Below, in pieces: positions 32,808 through 32,901 of a stretch of 32,901 bases of DNA. Each line of letters begins with the position of its first letter. The stretch's first letter is position 1. This stretch comes from Actinomycetes bacterium (GTDB lineage: Bacteria > Actinomycetota > Thermoleophilia > Gaiellales > Gaiellaceae), in assembly GCA_025964395.1 (NCBI GenBank), contig JAOPYY010000127.1:1-32901 (forward strand), written 5' to 3'. The position numbers and the translations under genes were made by a program. The notes below the pieces were generated by a model. That model saw only the letters and a program-made list of their open reading frames with translations. It made no database searches and had not been told where the DNA came from.

Positions 32808-32901
32808 TTGACTCAGAGCCAGCTGACCGAACTTCTTGAGACCGAGAGCGCCCGCTCCCTCATTGAGGCGGGTGAGGAGCGCGGCTGGGTCGAACCGGCC
32901 G
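32808..32901 (+). CDS. rpoD: Primary sigma factor (RpoD/SigA-like), N-terminal fragment, cut by the window end
   Basis: Only 31 codons are visible: LTQSQLTELLETESARSLIE then AGEERGWVEPA. This resembles region 1.1 of group 1 sigma factors, whose helices read like LIERGREQGYV followed by acidic sequence. The start is TTG 32808, with GAAAGGA 13 bases upstream; a GTG at 32779 is in another frame that stops at once. Placement after topA is consistent. The identification rests on a short piece and could be wrong. Confidence 0.55.
   Translation, partial: MTQSQLTELLETESARSLIEAGEERGWVEPA

Overview
The DNA is GC-rich throughout with compact, overlapping genes and frequent GTG/TTG starts. This, together with a topoisomerase I carrying four Gly-x-Tyr/Phe-Gly-Pro-Tyr repeats and a lysine-rich tail followed by a primary-sigma-factor-like gene, and a DUF6457 protein, points to an actinobacterium, possibly of the Thermoleophilia type (Gaiella/Solirubrobacter relatives). 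The class assignment is inference; no 16S rRNA is present.

Layout. (1) 1-2490: the 3' part of the RNase P RNA gene and its terminator, then a thiamine-diphosphate decarboxylase resembling benzoylformate decarboxylase, then the first ~70 codons of an FAD-linked oxidase cut short, and directly after it a second, displaced rnpB 3' end with its own terminator. The duplicated end looks like the scar of an element that inserted into rnpB and later decayed. (2) 2508-3749: a convergent gene for an exported DUF5666/PepSY protein, and a 525-base gap holding a tandem repeat and two inverted repeats. (3) 3750-21360: a large glycan cluster. On the plus strand come a glycosidase-glycosyltransferase fusion, an ABC exporter, a GT/GT2 multidomain protein, a sulfotransferase, a GT2/GT4 multidomain protein, three stand-alone glycosyltransferases of one family, an aminoglycoside-phosphotransferase-like kinase and a ChbG/YdjC-type deacetylase. 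A membrane-anchored glycosidase lies antisense inside the run, and an APS kinase (PAPS synthesis) follows on the minus strand. Most junctions are ATGA/GTGA overlaps or near zero, which suggests tight co-translation.

(4) 21402-23452: a divergent two-component pair, an eight-TM histidine kinase and a NarL/LuxR-type regulator. (5) 23597-24651: a histone-deacetylase-fold amidohydrolase without a normal start codon for its conserved N-terminus, behind a DUF6457 protein. (6) 24674-28598: an FtsX-type permease and a double ATPase (two nucleotide-binding domains in one chain). (7) 28595-32901: a stand-alone 5'-3' exonuclease and a PlsC-like acyltransferase on the minus strand, then topA and the start of an rpoD-like sigma factor on the plus strand.

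How it may work together (inference): the cluster in part 3 holds polymer or glycolipid assembly (GTs), sulfate activation and transfer (APS kinase, sulfotransferase), trimming (two glycosidases, deacetylase) and export (ABC exporter). This is the best candidate for an undescribed system in the window: a sulfated surface glycan pathway built on a locally duplicated GT family and a shared uncharacterised module found in two multidomain transferases.
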